64,000 nucleotides of DNA from Helicobacter labacensis (GTDB lineage Bacteria > Campylobacterota > Campylobacteria > Campylobacterales > Helicobacteraceae). Under the pieces are notes generated by a model, which did no database searches, was not told the origin of the DNA, and saw only the letters and a list, made by a program, of their open reading frames with translations. Below are positions 46,861 through 54,558 of the stretch, one piece after another. Each line of letters begins with the position of its first letter. Position 1 is the first letter of the stretch. The stretch spans positions 1-64,000 of the forward strand of contig NZ_QXQQ01000004.1 of assembly GCF_003660285.1 (NCBI RefSeq), written 5' to 3'. The position numbers and the translations under genes are program-made.

Positions 46861-47109
46861 ATGGAATTGAATGAGTTGATCAATAAAATTCATAAACTTA
46901 TCGAAGCAAAAGAGATTAAAACCATCTCCCAAGCACAAATGGCTAAACGCATTGGCGTGCAACATAGAACCTATGTGGAGTATTCTCGCGGCAAAAATAA
47001 ACCATTAGCCATGAAGGCTCTGTTAAATATGCTCAATGAGTTAGATGATGCGGAGATTATTAAAGTAGTTAGAGAGTGGAATAAGGCTAAATTAGGAGAT
47101 AGCTTATGA
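46861..47109 (+). CDS. Helix-turn-helix protein of the R-M cassette (possible controller)
   Basis: 82-residue DNA-binding protein with an XRE-like helix-turn-helix (ISQAQMAKRIGVQHRTYVEYSRG, residues about 24-45). Placed directly before and overlapping the methyltransferase, it may act as the control protein that delays restriction after entry into a new host. The ATG at 46861 is chosen; ten more codons are open upstream but would cover a TATAGT-like -10 at about 46849. The gene is AT-rich compared with the core. Confidence 0.75.
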   Translation: MELNELINKIHKLIEAKEIKTISQAQMAKRIGVQHRTYVEYSRGKNKPLAMKALLNMLNELDDAEIIKVVREWNKAKLGDSL

Positions 47110-48020
47110 TGAAGACTGATTTTTTAAATCAAATCCTCTTGGGGGATTGTGTGGAGTTAATGGAAAACATGCCTGAAAATAGCCTCTCTGGCTGTGTAAC
47201 CGACCCACCCTATAACTATGAATTTTTTGGCAGAAATTGGGATCATGTTGAAATAGAACGCCGGACACAAAAAGCCTTAAATCATCAAAAAATACTGGTG
47301 AAAAATATCCCTTATGGCAGTGGTTTAGCTGGTGGAGTGAGAAATGCGCGTTGGTATCAAAAGAATAGAGAAAATATTTTAGAATACCAAGCTTGGGTAG
47401 AGAGGTGGGGGCGCGCTTTGATTGCTGTGTTAAAGCCCGGTAGCTTTGTGATGGTGTTTAATAGTAATAGAAGTGTGGCGCATGTGCAAATAGGGCTTGA
47501 AAATGCCGGGTTTTTTACTAAAGACATGTTTATTTGGTTAAGAAGTAGCGGTATTCCAAAAGGATTAAATGCTTATGAAAAAATGCAAAAAGATCAAGAT
47601 AACACAGCTCAAGATTGGCAAGGGTGGCATAGCGCAACTAGGAATAATTACGAAGCCATAGCGGTGTTACAAAAACCCATTGAAAAAAATTACATCCATA
47701 ACATTAAAAAATATGGTGTTGGGCTTTTAAAAACGCAAGGCTATAGCAATCAAGAGGGCTTTATGTCTAATGTTTTAGAAGGGTATAGCAGAGATAAAAA
47801 AGAATCTTTTAACAAGCATATAGCGATTAAACCCGTTAAACTCATCAAAAGACTAATAGAAATGATTGTCCCATGCCCTTCAGAACATGCCATCATAGAC
47901 CCCTTTATGGGGAGTGGGACAACAGCCCTTGCCTGTTTGCAACTAAATATCCCCTTTATAGGTTGTGAGTTAAATCAAGAATATATAGAGATCGCCAAGC
48001 ATAGACTATCTCAAAAGTAA
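47106..48020 (+). CDS. Type II DNA methyltransferase (beta-class, DPPY)
   Basis: Amino-methyltransferase (N6-adenine or N4-cytosine). Motif IV DPPYNYEF is near residue 37 and motif I DPFMGSGTTALAC near residue 264, the order that defines the beta class. 304 residues. It overlaps the regulator by four bases and the convergent nuclease gene by ten. Base composition is clearly more AT-rich than that of flanking genes, a sign of transfer. The recognition sequence cannot be read. Confidence 0.9.
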   Translation: MMKTDFLNQILLGDCVELMENMPENSLSGCVTDPPYNYEFFGRNWDHVEIERRTQKALNHQKILVKNIPYGSGLAGGVRNARWYQKNRENILEYQAWVERWGRALIAVLKPGSFVMVFNSNRSVAHVQIGLENAGFFTKDMFIWLRSSGIPKGLNAYEKMQKDQDNTAQDWQGWHSATRNNYEAIAVLQKPIEKNYIHNIKKYGVGLLKTQGYSNQEGFMSNVLEGYSRDKKESFNKHIAIKPVKLIKRLIEMIVPCPSEHAIIDPFMGSGTTALACLQLNIPFIGCELNQEYIEIAKHRLSQK

Positions 48021-48565
48021 TTGGCTTTTAAGCGGGCTAAATATTGCACTATATCGATACCATCGCCGTGTTTAGCGATAAAACTATAGGCTTCATGCTT
48101 GACCAAAACTTTCCAGCCTCCATTTTTGGCAGCAGTGATCGCAGCGGGTAAATTGTCATCTCTTAAAATTAAAAACGCGGACTCATATTTTTTCTTTCTT
48201 AACATCTCTGCATATGCTTTAAACTTTTTTAGCGTTCCACTATCTCCGGAACCCATCCTATATTTAGTATCAACAGCGATCTTGCCTATAAAATAATCTA
48301 CAGGGCGATCGGATCCAAAATCAACGCTCTCTGGCGGTGCAAAAAACTTGTTGGAAGAAAATAGTTCTTTAGTAACTAATTCCCATACCATCCCTAATTC
48401 TCTATTCCAATACTGCGTGTTTTTGGCTGTCATTTCAGGAGTAATATTGAAAAAATCCATCAAAATATCAGAATCATAATGTTTGTTCTTAAATTCTTTT
48501 TGCAAAAAACTATTTCTATACTGCTTTAGTATGCCTACAATATTTGTTTCAACATGATTTTTCAT
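48011..48565 (-). CDS. Type II restriction endonuclease, PD-(D/E)XK type
   Basis: 184 residues. The segment PVDYFIGKIAVDTKYRMGSG near residue 93 has the layout of a PD-(D/E)XK core (Asp ... Asp-x-Lys), followed by SGTLKKFKAYAEML. The GSGDSGTLKKFK stretch recalls the ApaLI-like nuclease family, a low-confidence guess. It converges on the methyltransferase, overlapping by ten bases, which is a common R-M arrangement. AT-rich. No frameshift is seen, so the system looks intact. Confidence 0.75.
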   Translation of the reverse strand: MKNHVETNIVGILKQYRNSFLQKEFKNKHYDSDILMDFFNITPEMTAKNTQYWNRELGMVWELVTKELFSSNKFFAPPESVDFGSDRPVDYFIGKIAVDTKYRMGSGDSGTLKKFKAYAEMLRKKKYESAFLILRDDNLPAAITAAKNGGWKVLVKHEAYSFIAKHGDGIDIVQYLARLKANYF

Positions 48566-48644
48566 TTCTTAACTCCTTTGCGATGATATACAGCTACAAG
48601 GTTATATTCTATAATCTTTTTTATATGGACACAAAGCCAAACCC

Positions 48645-50225
48645 TCACACCCCTAAATCATTACTTAACTCACACAGCACCCTAATATTTTGCTTCTGGC
48701 TGTCATAGACCCAGTGTTTATCAAAAGCGTGCTTTGCCCCCGAGTTGCCATTGACATCCAACAAATAAAAGCGGTTTTTATCTTGGCGTTTTTGGCGCAT
48801 TTGTTGCTCTAGGTGCGAATTTAGAGTGCCAAAATCCCCATCTGAGATCACTAACAAATCTGCTTTTTTATAATTTTGCTCTTGCATAGCCTTTAAACCC
48901 TCTGTTAAGGCAAGCCCGACATCTGTCCCGCCCCCAAAACTCAGGCTTAGAAACTCATTCAATCTAGCAAGCCCCCCGCCCTTGCTTAAATCCATAGCCG
49001 TAGTTTGGGAGCTAAAGTTAATCAAAAAGCAAGATCGTTTGCTCTTTTTGGCATGGGAGGTTAGAGAAAGGGTGAGGGCTTTAGCAATGAGTTCGGGCGC
49101 GCCACTCATCGAAGCGCTGGTATCCACACAGATAATAATAGGTCCTTTCTCTCCCTCTTTTTCTTGTTCTTTTTCTATCTCTACCTCCACTTTCTCTATG
49201 CCCTCCAAATGCTGATCGATATAGCCCTGCTTTTCAAAACAAAAGAGGCGTTTTTCTACAAACTTGAGATAAAAAAGGGTTTCTAAATCCGGGTCATTGA
49301 GCATGGCAAGCTCTTGGGGGAGCAAGTTTTCTAAATCATTGCTCAAATGCACCCCACAAATCTCCTCTTTATAATCCCTTGTGGGGTGGCGCTCTGTATA
49401 AGCGTAAGTGCGTTGTTCCTTGATCATCTCTTTGATCATCTCTTGTTGCATTTCTTTCATGCGCCCCAGCAGATCGCAAATTTGCATTAAGGCTTTATTG
49501 TTTTTAATTTGATTGAAAAGGGCTAAAATTTGGGCGAGGTTTAAACGCTTGGGATTAGCCCCCTGCAAAGAAAAGCCCCTATTTCCTTGTTGTTCCCTTT
49601 TGCCTCCCCTTTTGTCCCCCTGTTCTAACTCCAAACCCGTATCCAAGCCCTCTAAATTTTCTAACGCGCGTTTTTGTGCCTCTTTATCGCCTAAGTCCTC
49701 TAAATCTAAAGATTCTAGGGCGAGCCCCTTAGCGTCCATAAATAGCCCATTTGTGCCAAAGAGTTCGGGGGATTGCTTGGCTAATTGTTTTGCCTCCCAA
49801 AGGGCTTTAAACCACGCACGCATGCGCGCTAAAAAATCTTGCTGCATTTTTGCCTGTGTGGCTTGTTTCCATGCGCTAATCTTGCTATCTAAAACGCCCT
49901 GCCACTTCTCTAAAATAAAGCGGTGTAAGGTAGCCCGATCGCTCTCTTTATCTTTGGATTTTTCTAACGCCTTTTCTTGGGTGTCAATAAAACTCAAATC
50001 CGCCTCTTGGTTGTGGGCGTGAAACTGGGCGCGCGTGGCTTTGACTAGGTCTTTTTCTTTGGGGCTGGCGTGTTTGCGCTGGTAGTGGGCTAGGCTCTCC
50101 TCAAAAAAAGGGTGATCTTTAAGGGTTTGCTTGATCTGTGCGTCTTTTTCTTGGCACGCTAATCCAAATTGTTTAGAGACTTGGGGGTCGTCTAAAAGCC
50201 CAAAGGTGTTTAGGGTTTCTAGCAA
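48645..50225 (-). CDS. viaA: VWA-domain protein, ViaA-like
   Basis: Partner of the MoxR ATPase encoded upstream. The N-terminal two thirds are helical and Gln/Lys-rich. The C-terminal von Willebrand A domain has the MIDAS motif DTSASMSG near residue 370, FGGGTDVGLAL near residue 432 and ISDGDFG near residue 460. At 526 residues it is close to E. coli ViaA. In E. coli, RavA-ViaA acts on respiratory complexes and membrane lipids and affects aminoglycoside sensitivity. Its start abuts the stop of the small gene upstream. A fragment of this gene is repeated at 46617-46766. Confidence 0.85.
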   Translation of the reverse strand: MLETLNTFGLLDDPQVSKQFGLACQEKDAQIKQTLKDHPFFEESLAHYQRKHASPKEKDLVKATRAQFHAHNQEADLSFIDTQEKALEKSKDKESDRATLHRFILEKWQGVLDSKISAWKQATQAKMQQDFLARMRAWFKALWEAKQLAKQSPELFGTNGLFMDAKGLALESLDLEDLGDKEAQKRALENLEGLDTGLELEQGDKRGGKREQQGNRGFSLQGANPKRLNLAQILALFNQIKNNKALMQICDLLGRMKEMQQEMIKEMIKEQRTYAYTERHPTRDYKEEICGVHLSNDLENLLPQELAMLNDPDLETLFYLKFVEKRLFCFEKQGYIDQHLEGIEKVEVEIEKEQEKEGEKGPIIICVDTSASMSGAPELIAKALTLSLTSHAKKSKRSCFLINFSSQTTAMDLSKGGGLARLNEFLSLSFGGGTDVGLALTEGLKAMQEQNYKKADLLVISDGDFGTLNSHLEQQMRQKRQDKNRFYLLDVNGNSGAKHAFDKHWVYDSQKQNIRVLCELSNDLGV

Positions 50226-50684
50226 CTAATACCCCATATGCTCCCAGCGCATTTCTTCGGCGATATAAACAAGAAAGATGTACAGATTACCTACACTTTC
50301 TCGGTCTTTAGCTTCTTCTTCTTCGTATTTAGCTTTGGCCTTTTTAAGCACATCCGAAGTAAATTCCACCCTCCCTATCACTTCGGGTTGTTGTATCCAT
50401 GCGCCATGTTCCTTAAGAAATATGCGATTGCGGTAAATGTCGCAAGGGTATGATATGTCATTTAGTTGCTTAAACATATCCTCAGGGAGTGTTATTGTTC
50501 CTTCTGCAAAATTCTCAAAAGTTTGGATTATCGCCTCAACCGCATTTTGAAATTCTGGGAGTTGCATCACTCTTTGATCTTTGAGTGTGCCAAAACTAAT
50601 AATGAGTTCTGTAAAAAGCTTTCTCAAATCCTCATGCACATCGCGGTTGTTGCCCTTTTCTTCCACTTCTTCCGTGCGAGACAT
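50226..50684 (-). CDS. Hypothetical protein of the RavA-ViaA operon (152 aa)
   Basis: Unrecognised soluble acidic protein. It is helical with a Glu-rich coiled-coil-like stretch near residues 112-128 (KAKAKYEEEEAKDRES), no signal peptide, and ends RWEHMGY. It directly precedes the ViaA-like gene with no gap, so it is part of the same operon and a candidate third component. Confidence 0.75.
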   Translation of the reverse strand: MSRTEEVEEKGNNRDVHEDLRKLFTELIISFGTLKDQRVMQLPEFQNAVEAIIQTFENFAEGTITLPEDMFKQLNDISYPCDIYRNRIFLKEHGAWIQQPEVIGRVEFTSDVLKKAKAKYEEEEAKDRESVGNLYIFLVYIAEEMRWEHMGY

Positions 50685-50705
50685 AAAAACCCCTTCTGAT
50701 TTTTG

Positions 50706-50726
50706 ATTGTGCTATTTTAGCACAAT
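50706..50726. other. Perfect 9-bp hairpin within the ravA-viaA operon
   Basis: ATTGTGCTA and TAGCACAAT separated by TTT, lying between the 28-residue frame and the 152-residue gene. On the minus strand it is followed by A-rich sequence, not a U run, so it is more likely an RNA processing or stability element than a terminator. Confidence 0.5.
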
Positions 50727-50739
50727 TTACCAATAGTAA

Positions 50740-50826
50740 CTATCTAGTGCCCTTAATCTTATCCGCAAGACTCAAAAGTTCGTTAATGAGATCGTCTTTT
50801 TGTTTTTGATCTAGATGAAGAGCCAT
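50740..50826 (-). CDS. Small operonic peptide (28 aa)
   Basis: A short frame, MALHLDQKQKDDLINELLSL and a basic end, located 11 bases after the MoxR ATPase stop. It has a strong ribosome site (AAAGGAG, about seven bases from ATG). The amphipathic helix suggests a binding peptide. No family known. Confidence 0.5.
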   Translation of the reverse strand: MALHLDQKQKDDLINELLSLADKIKGTR

Positions 50827-50837
50827 TTAACACTCCT

Positions 50838-52370
50838 TTAATGAATTAAGCCCCTTAAACCTGCTTTAAGCACATTACGCGGGTCGGCATAAGCACCCAG
50901 ATCCACAGCCTCTCCACGATGGTTAGTGAGCTTAAAACCACGCTTTTTAAGATCAGTGGGATCAAGATTACCCTGCACATACGCGTCTAAAAGCTCTGCA
51001 ATTTTGGCTACTTGCGCTGTGTCTGTGATTCCATACTTGCGCGTGATCGCCAAAATCTCTTTTTCTAAAGAAGGGTTAATATTTGTGTTTCCAGCTGTGC
51101 TTTGGGTTTTGACCGCCTTTTGATCGAGTTCCTTTAGTCCTAATTCCAGCACTTTAAAAGCTTGTAACAATTCTTGAATACCTGCAAAGGCGATCTTGAT
51201 ATCTTCATGGGATAAAAATACATTAGTATTTTGGCGCGCTGTCTGTAACTCTTGACTAAGTTCTTGGGTATGTGTAGTAACTTGTTTGTATAGGTATTGG
51301 TAGGCATTAGCAAAAGTTTCTGAAGAATCTATAGTCATCTTTTCAAGGTGTAAAAAATTTTCTTGCGCCTTTTCCAAATCCCTAGCCTTTGCGTGGCTAC
51401 TTTTTAACACCCGTGCTAAGATCGCATTGACTAAGGGGATTTGCTCGAGGCTATCCCATAGACAATGCCTAAGTAAGGCAAGATCGGGGGTGGTAACTTG
51501 ATCTTGATCGCTAAGTAGGGCGGCAACCTGTAGGAGTTGGGCGCATTGTTTAAAACGCCGATCGGAAGGGGTGGCAATCAAGTTAGAATCAGGCTCTGTG
51601 CTCTCCTCATCCTCCTTTGTGGGCGCATCATCTCCTAAGAATTTTGCCACTAGGGCGGGGTTGTGTTTTAATTGCTCTAAAGTTGCCTTAATGGTGTGCA
51701 AACTCTCTAAGGCTTCTTGGCTAAAGGGGATTTGAGTGGCTTGCTGGTGGATAGCCTCTAATTCCTCTAGGCTAAAGGCGTGTTGGTTAGAACTCTTGTT
51801 CTCTTGGGCGGTGATGAGTTTTAAGAAATTCTCTTTAGATTTTAAGGGTTCGACAAAGTAGCGCAAAAGCATGCGATCGTAAAGAGCTTCTAGCCCTTGA
51901 TTAGCCGGAGGAAACTCATTGCTCGCGCACACAATGCCCTTGAGGGGGACTTTAATGTCCGTGTCGCCCTCTTTGAAAAGCCTTTCGTTGATGATGGTTA
52001 GTAGGGTGTTTAAGATCGCCGGTGAGCTTTTCCAAATCTCATCTAAAAAGGCAAAGCTAGCGGTGGGGAGATAGCCTTTTGTGTTTCTAATCAATTTGTT
52101 TTGCTTGAGTGCGCCAATATCAATGGGACCAAAAATATCCTCAGGGGTAGAAAAGCGATGCATTAAAGCACTAAAGAAATCTCTAGACTCGCCAAAAGCA
52201 AGGCTCACTTTTCTAGCAATCATGGATTTGGCTGTGCCCGGGGGTCCATACAAGAAAATCGCTTTTCCGGCAAACATGGCTAATAACACCAAGCGCACGC
52301 ACTCCTCTCGTTCGAATAAACCTTTTTCTAGCTCGGCGATGAGGTTTTTAACTCGACTCTTGTAAGGCAT
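50838..52370 (-). CDS. ravA: MoxR-family AAA+ ATPase, RavA-like
   Basis: ATPase of the RavA group. Walker A GPPGTAKSM is near residue 43, Walker B FAFLDEIWKSSP near residue 106, sensor 1 VCASNEFPP near residue 148. The long C-terminal part is helical and coiled-coil-like, as in RavA (498 residues in E. coli; 510 here). The downstream VWA gene supports a RavA-ViaA pair working as chaperone or remodelling complex on membrane proteins. First gene of the operon; the ATG has AGGAG nearby (AAGGAGACCCC). Confidence 0.88.
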   Translation of the reverse strand: MPYKSRVKNLIAELEKGLFEREECVRLVLLAMFAGKAIFLYGPPGTAKSMIARKVSLAFGESRDFFSALMHRFSTPEDIFGPIDIGALKQNKLIRNTKGYLPTASFAFLDEIWKSSPAILNTLLTIINERLFKEGDTDIKVPLKGIVCASNEFPPANQGLEALYDRMLLRYFVEPLKSKENFLKLITAQENKSSNQHAFSLEELEAIHQQATQIPFSQEALESLHTIKATLEQLKHNPALVAKFLGDDAPTKEDEESTEPDSNLIATPSDRRFKQCAQLLQVAALLSDQDQVTTPDLALLRHCLWDSLEQIPLVNAILARVLKSSHAKARDLEKAQENFLHLEKMTIDSSETFANAYQYLYKQVTTHTQELSQELQTARQNTNVFLSHEDIKIAFAGIQELLQAFKVLELGLKELDQKAVKTQSTAGNTNINPSLEKEILAITRKYGITDTAQVAKIAELLDAYVQGNLDPTDLKKRGFKLTNHRGEAVDLGAYADPRNVLKAGLRGLIH

Positions 52371-52480
52371 GGGGTCTCCTTAAAACTAAGGACTGTATTG
52401 TAACATGATTCTTAGACAGCCTAACAAAGGTAAAAAGAGAGAATGACATGACAAAACGCCTATTTCTAAATCTCCGTTTA

Positions 52481-52504
52481 GATCACACGCATTAGAGGAT
52501 TGTA
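52481..52504 (+). repeat. Direct repeat copy 2: displaced end of uvrB
   Basis: Matches the last 24 bases of uvrB (45778-45801) at about 21 of 24 positions and is followed by a class A gene just as after uvrB. Sequence upstream of it does not resemble uvrB. It is the scar of a segmental duplication. Confidence 0.75.
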
Positions 52505-52506
52505 GC

Positions 52507-52779
52507 ATGATGAAAAATTTTTTCTTAGGGTTGGCGTTGGTGCTCATGCCTATTTTCACCGCGTGTATGTGTTTTGAGATGATAGCCATATTGCATGATC
52601 ATTGTTGCCATACGCATATTTTGGGATTTATAAGCGTAGCGGTGCTAGGCGTGCTGTCTCTTTTACCCATTAGGGAGATATATAAATACACGGGTTGGTA
52701 TTCTGGCTGTGTGCTGAGTGCGGGTATTAATGGGTTGGTGGTGGTGTTCTGCCATATGATAGCATCCTATGTATATTAA
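52507..52779 (+). CDS. Small membrane protein, array class A (second array, copy 1)
   Basis: 90 residues, about four membrane segments. Nearly repeats the start of the 45805 gene (LVLMPIFTACMCF) and ends with LSLLPIREIYKYTGWYSGC. No known family. It follows the displaced uvrB end, so what drives it is unclear; no strong -10 is visible directly before it. Confidence 0.7.
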   Translation: MMKNFFLGLALVLMPIFTACMCFEMIAILHDHCCHTHILGFISVAVLGVLSLLPIREIYKYTGWYSGCVLSAGINGLVVVFCHMIASYVY

Positions 52780-52789
52780 AGAATGAGTG

Positions 52790-53077
52790 ATGAAAGCTAT
52801 CAAAGCGTTTTTCTTAGGGTTGGTGTTGGTGCTCATCCCTAGCTTCAATTTGTGTATGTGTGTGGAGGTAGTCGCAACATTGCATGATTATGGCTACCAT
52901 TATGGTTACGACCCTGAGCATGTCTTGAGATTTATAAGCGTAGCGGTGTTGAGTGTGCTGTCCTTTTTGCTCATTAGTAAAATTTATGCACACACGGGTT
53001 GGGTTTTTGGTTGTGGGGTGAGTGGGGGTTTTAATTGGTTAGTGGTGGCATTGTGCCTGATACTAGCATGCATATAG
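52790..53077 (+). CDS. Small membrane protein, array class A (second array, copy 2)
   Basis: 95 residues. Class A features: LVLVLIPSFNLCMCV, ATLHDYGYHYGYD, and LSFLLISKIYAHTGWVFGCGVSGGFN. The stop codon TAG falls inside the second unit of the 11-bp tandem repeat, so the last residues (LACI) are encoded by repeat DNA. Four predicted membrane segments. Function unknown. Confidence 0.7.
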   Translation: MKAIKAFFLGLVLVLIPSFNLCMCVEVVATLHDYGYHYGYDPEHVLRFISVAVLSVLSFLLISKIYAHTGWVFGCGVSGGFNWLVVALCLILACI

Positions 53078-53162
53078 CATGCATATAGCATGCATATAGC
53101 ATGCATATAGCATGCATATAGCATGCATATAGCATGCATATAGCATGCATATAGCATGCATA
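53064..53162. repeat. Nine tandem copies of an 11-bp unit (TAGCATGCATA)
   Basis: Nine perfect copies cover 99 bases between two class A genes. Each unit contains GCATGC and ATGCAT palindromes and a TAG. The first copies end the upstream gene and the last lie 17 bases before the next ATG. Unit number could alter spacing or transcription between the genes. Confidence 0.9.
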
Positions 53163-53179
53163 TTTTGAAAAGGTTGGCG

Positions 53180-53458
53180 ATGAAAACTGAAGAAGAGTCT
53201 CTCTTAAAGCTAGCGTTGTGGTTAACGCCCATTCTTACTTTGTGTATGTGTTTTGGGGTAATTGTAACAATCCATGATTGTGGTTGCGATAGGACTCATA
53301 TTTTGCAAGTTGTAAGCGTAGCGGTGTTGGGTGTGTTGTCCTTCTTACCCATTAGAGAGATTTATAAATACACGGGTTGGGATGGCTGTGTGGTGAGTGG
53401 GATTGTGAATGCTGTGATCGTGGGATGTTGTTTTATGCTCAGTATCCCATATTCATGA
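53180..53458 (+). CDS. Small membrane protein, array class A (second array, copy 3)
   Basis: 92 residues. Class A features: LTPILTLCMCFGV, IHDCGCD, and LSFLPIREIYKYTGWDGCVVSGIVNAV. The ATG at 53180 has AAAGG upstream; the frame is open eight codons earlier, into the repeat. It lacks one residue pair in the GW-GC segment compared with copy 1. Function unknown. Confidence 0.7.
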   Translation: MKTEEESLLKLALWLTPILTLCMCFGVIVTIHDCGCDRTHILQVVSVAVLGVLSFLPIREIYKYTGWDGCVVSGIVNAVIVGCCFMLSIPYS

Positions 53459-53481
53459 TATGCATATTGGAAAGGTTGGTG

Positions 53482-53911
53482 ATGAAAAAAAGAGAAGAGC
53501 TTTTAGAGTTGTTGTAGCTAGCGTTGGGGTTAATGCCTGTTTTGGCTTTTGGAGTGTGTTTGTTTGTCGGGAAGCAACTTGTGAATGCTTGCTATTCTCA
53601 CTTAGCAGCTTTAAGCCAAGTGCTCTTAGGCGCGCTGTTTCTTGGGTTGATTTTTGGGATTTACAAGCGCACGGGCTGGGTTTTTGGCTGTCGCTTGAGT
53701 GGGATTTTCACCCTATTAGTGGTGCTGAGTGGTTTTTTTTGTGGGGCTGGGGGTTTGGGATCGCCCTTGCTATGCAGAGCGGTGCGTGTGTGAGGGGATG
53801 TGTTATGAGAGCCCTTGCCCTACAGACCCTGTGAAGGATAAAGATAGTTGTATTGGGAGGTATTGTCCTCAGTGTCTAGGGCGCGCTACTACTGGGGCAC
53901 CCCTTAGGTAG
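53482..53911 (+). pseudogene. Small membrane protein, array class B (second array), broken
   Basis: The ATG is followed by KKREELLELL and then an in-frame TAG at 53516, after which the class B body continues (FGVCLFVGKQLVNACYSHLA, FGIYKRTGWVFGCRLSGIF). A T8 run at about 53732-53739 and an extra C in the run near 53763-53765 then shift the frame. With one C fewer, it would read on into a cysteine-rich tail (CYAERCVCEGMC...CPQCLGRA) ending at 53911. Two lesions make it inactive as it stands. Confidence 0.7.
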
Positions 53912-53942
53912 GTTGCCCGACTAAGATGTTTTAGGGGTTATT

Positions 53943-54245
53943 ATGAAAAAGATTAAGGCGTTTTGCTTGGAAGCGGTGTTGGTGTTGATGCCTCTTTTGA
54001 CTTTTTGGGTGTGTGCAGACGCGATGATGTACTTTGGTCCCTGCCATGTGCGTTTAGCCTGCTTGAGTGATGTGCTCTTAGGGGCTCTCTCTTTTGTGCC
54101 CCTTATCAAAATCTATCAATACACCGCTTCTAGTAAGACTTGGGCTTTGGCTTGCTGGATCAGTATATATTCTAATATGATGGTTGTGGTGGGCTTGCTG
54201 ATTATAGGGGGGCTACTTTTAGACATGCAATCGTTTCGTTGTTAG
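53943..54245 (+). CDS. Small membrane protein, array class C (second array, copy 1)
   Basis: 100 residues with four hydrophobic segments. Class C features: FCLEAVLVLMPLLTFWVC, LLGALSFVPLIKIYQYT, and a SSKTWALACWIS loop-helix. The first 70 bases nearly match the truncated gene at 46534. It has no recognised family. Confidence 0.7.
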   Translation: MKKIKAFCLEAVLVLMPLLTFWVCADAMMYFGPCHVRLACLSDVLLGALSFVPLIKIYQYTASSKTWALACWISIYSNMMVVVGLLIIGGLLLDMQSFRC

Positions 54246-54255
54246 GAGTGTAAAA

Positions 54256-54528
54256 ATGAAAATGACTACATTGTTTTGCTTGGAGTTGGTGCTCATGCCC
54301 TTTGTTACTTTTGCATCGTGCCTTTTCTTTTTTGCATTGGTTCTTTGTATTGTTCTTGATCTTAACCTCGCCCTTATGGCTTCATGGATCTTAGGGGGTT
54401 TGTCTTTTTACCCCATTTTTAAAATTTACAAGCGCCATGCGCCTAGCAAAGTTTGGGCGTGGCGTTGTATCATTAGCGGGGTTTTTAATGCTCTAGCTGT
54501 GGTGGCTTGGTATCCCTTATGTTTTTAA
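54256..54528 (+). CDS. Small membrane protein, array class C (second array, copy 2)
   Basis: 90 residues. Class C pattern: LVLMPFVTFASCLF, LGGLSFYPIFKIYKRHAPSK, VWAWRCIISGVFNAL. Ten bases after the previous gene, so the class C genes are one transcription unit. Function unknown. Confidence 0.7.
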   Translation: MKMTTLFCLELVLMPFVTFASCLFFFALVLCIVLDLNLALMASWILGGLSFYPIFKIYKRHAPSKVWAWRCIISGVFNALAVVAWYPLCF

Positions 54529-54558
54529 GTCTTGCGTTCTATACCCTAGTAAGGATAA

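Noticed and set aside
53064-53162. Tandem repeats as a possible CRISPR array
   Set aside because: Units are 11 bp and contiguous, with no spacers and no cas genes nearby.
52984-53232. Minus-strand open frame encoding a CMLYACYMHAI repeat
   Set aside because: It is the translation of the nine 11-bp repeats; every frame on that strand is open by chance and no ribosome site is seen.
53729-53911. Independent 60-residue cysteine-rich gene
   Set aside because: The cysteine-rich part is the displaced tail of the class B pseudogene; no start signal of its own.
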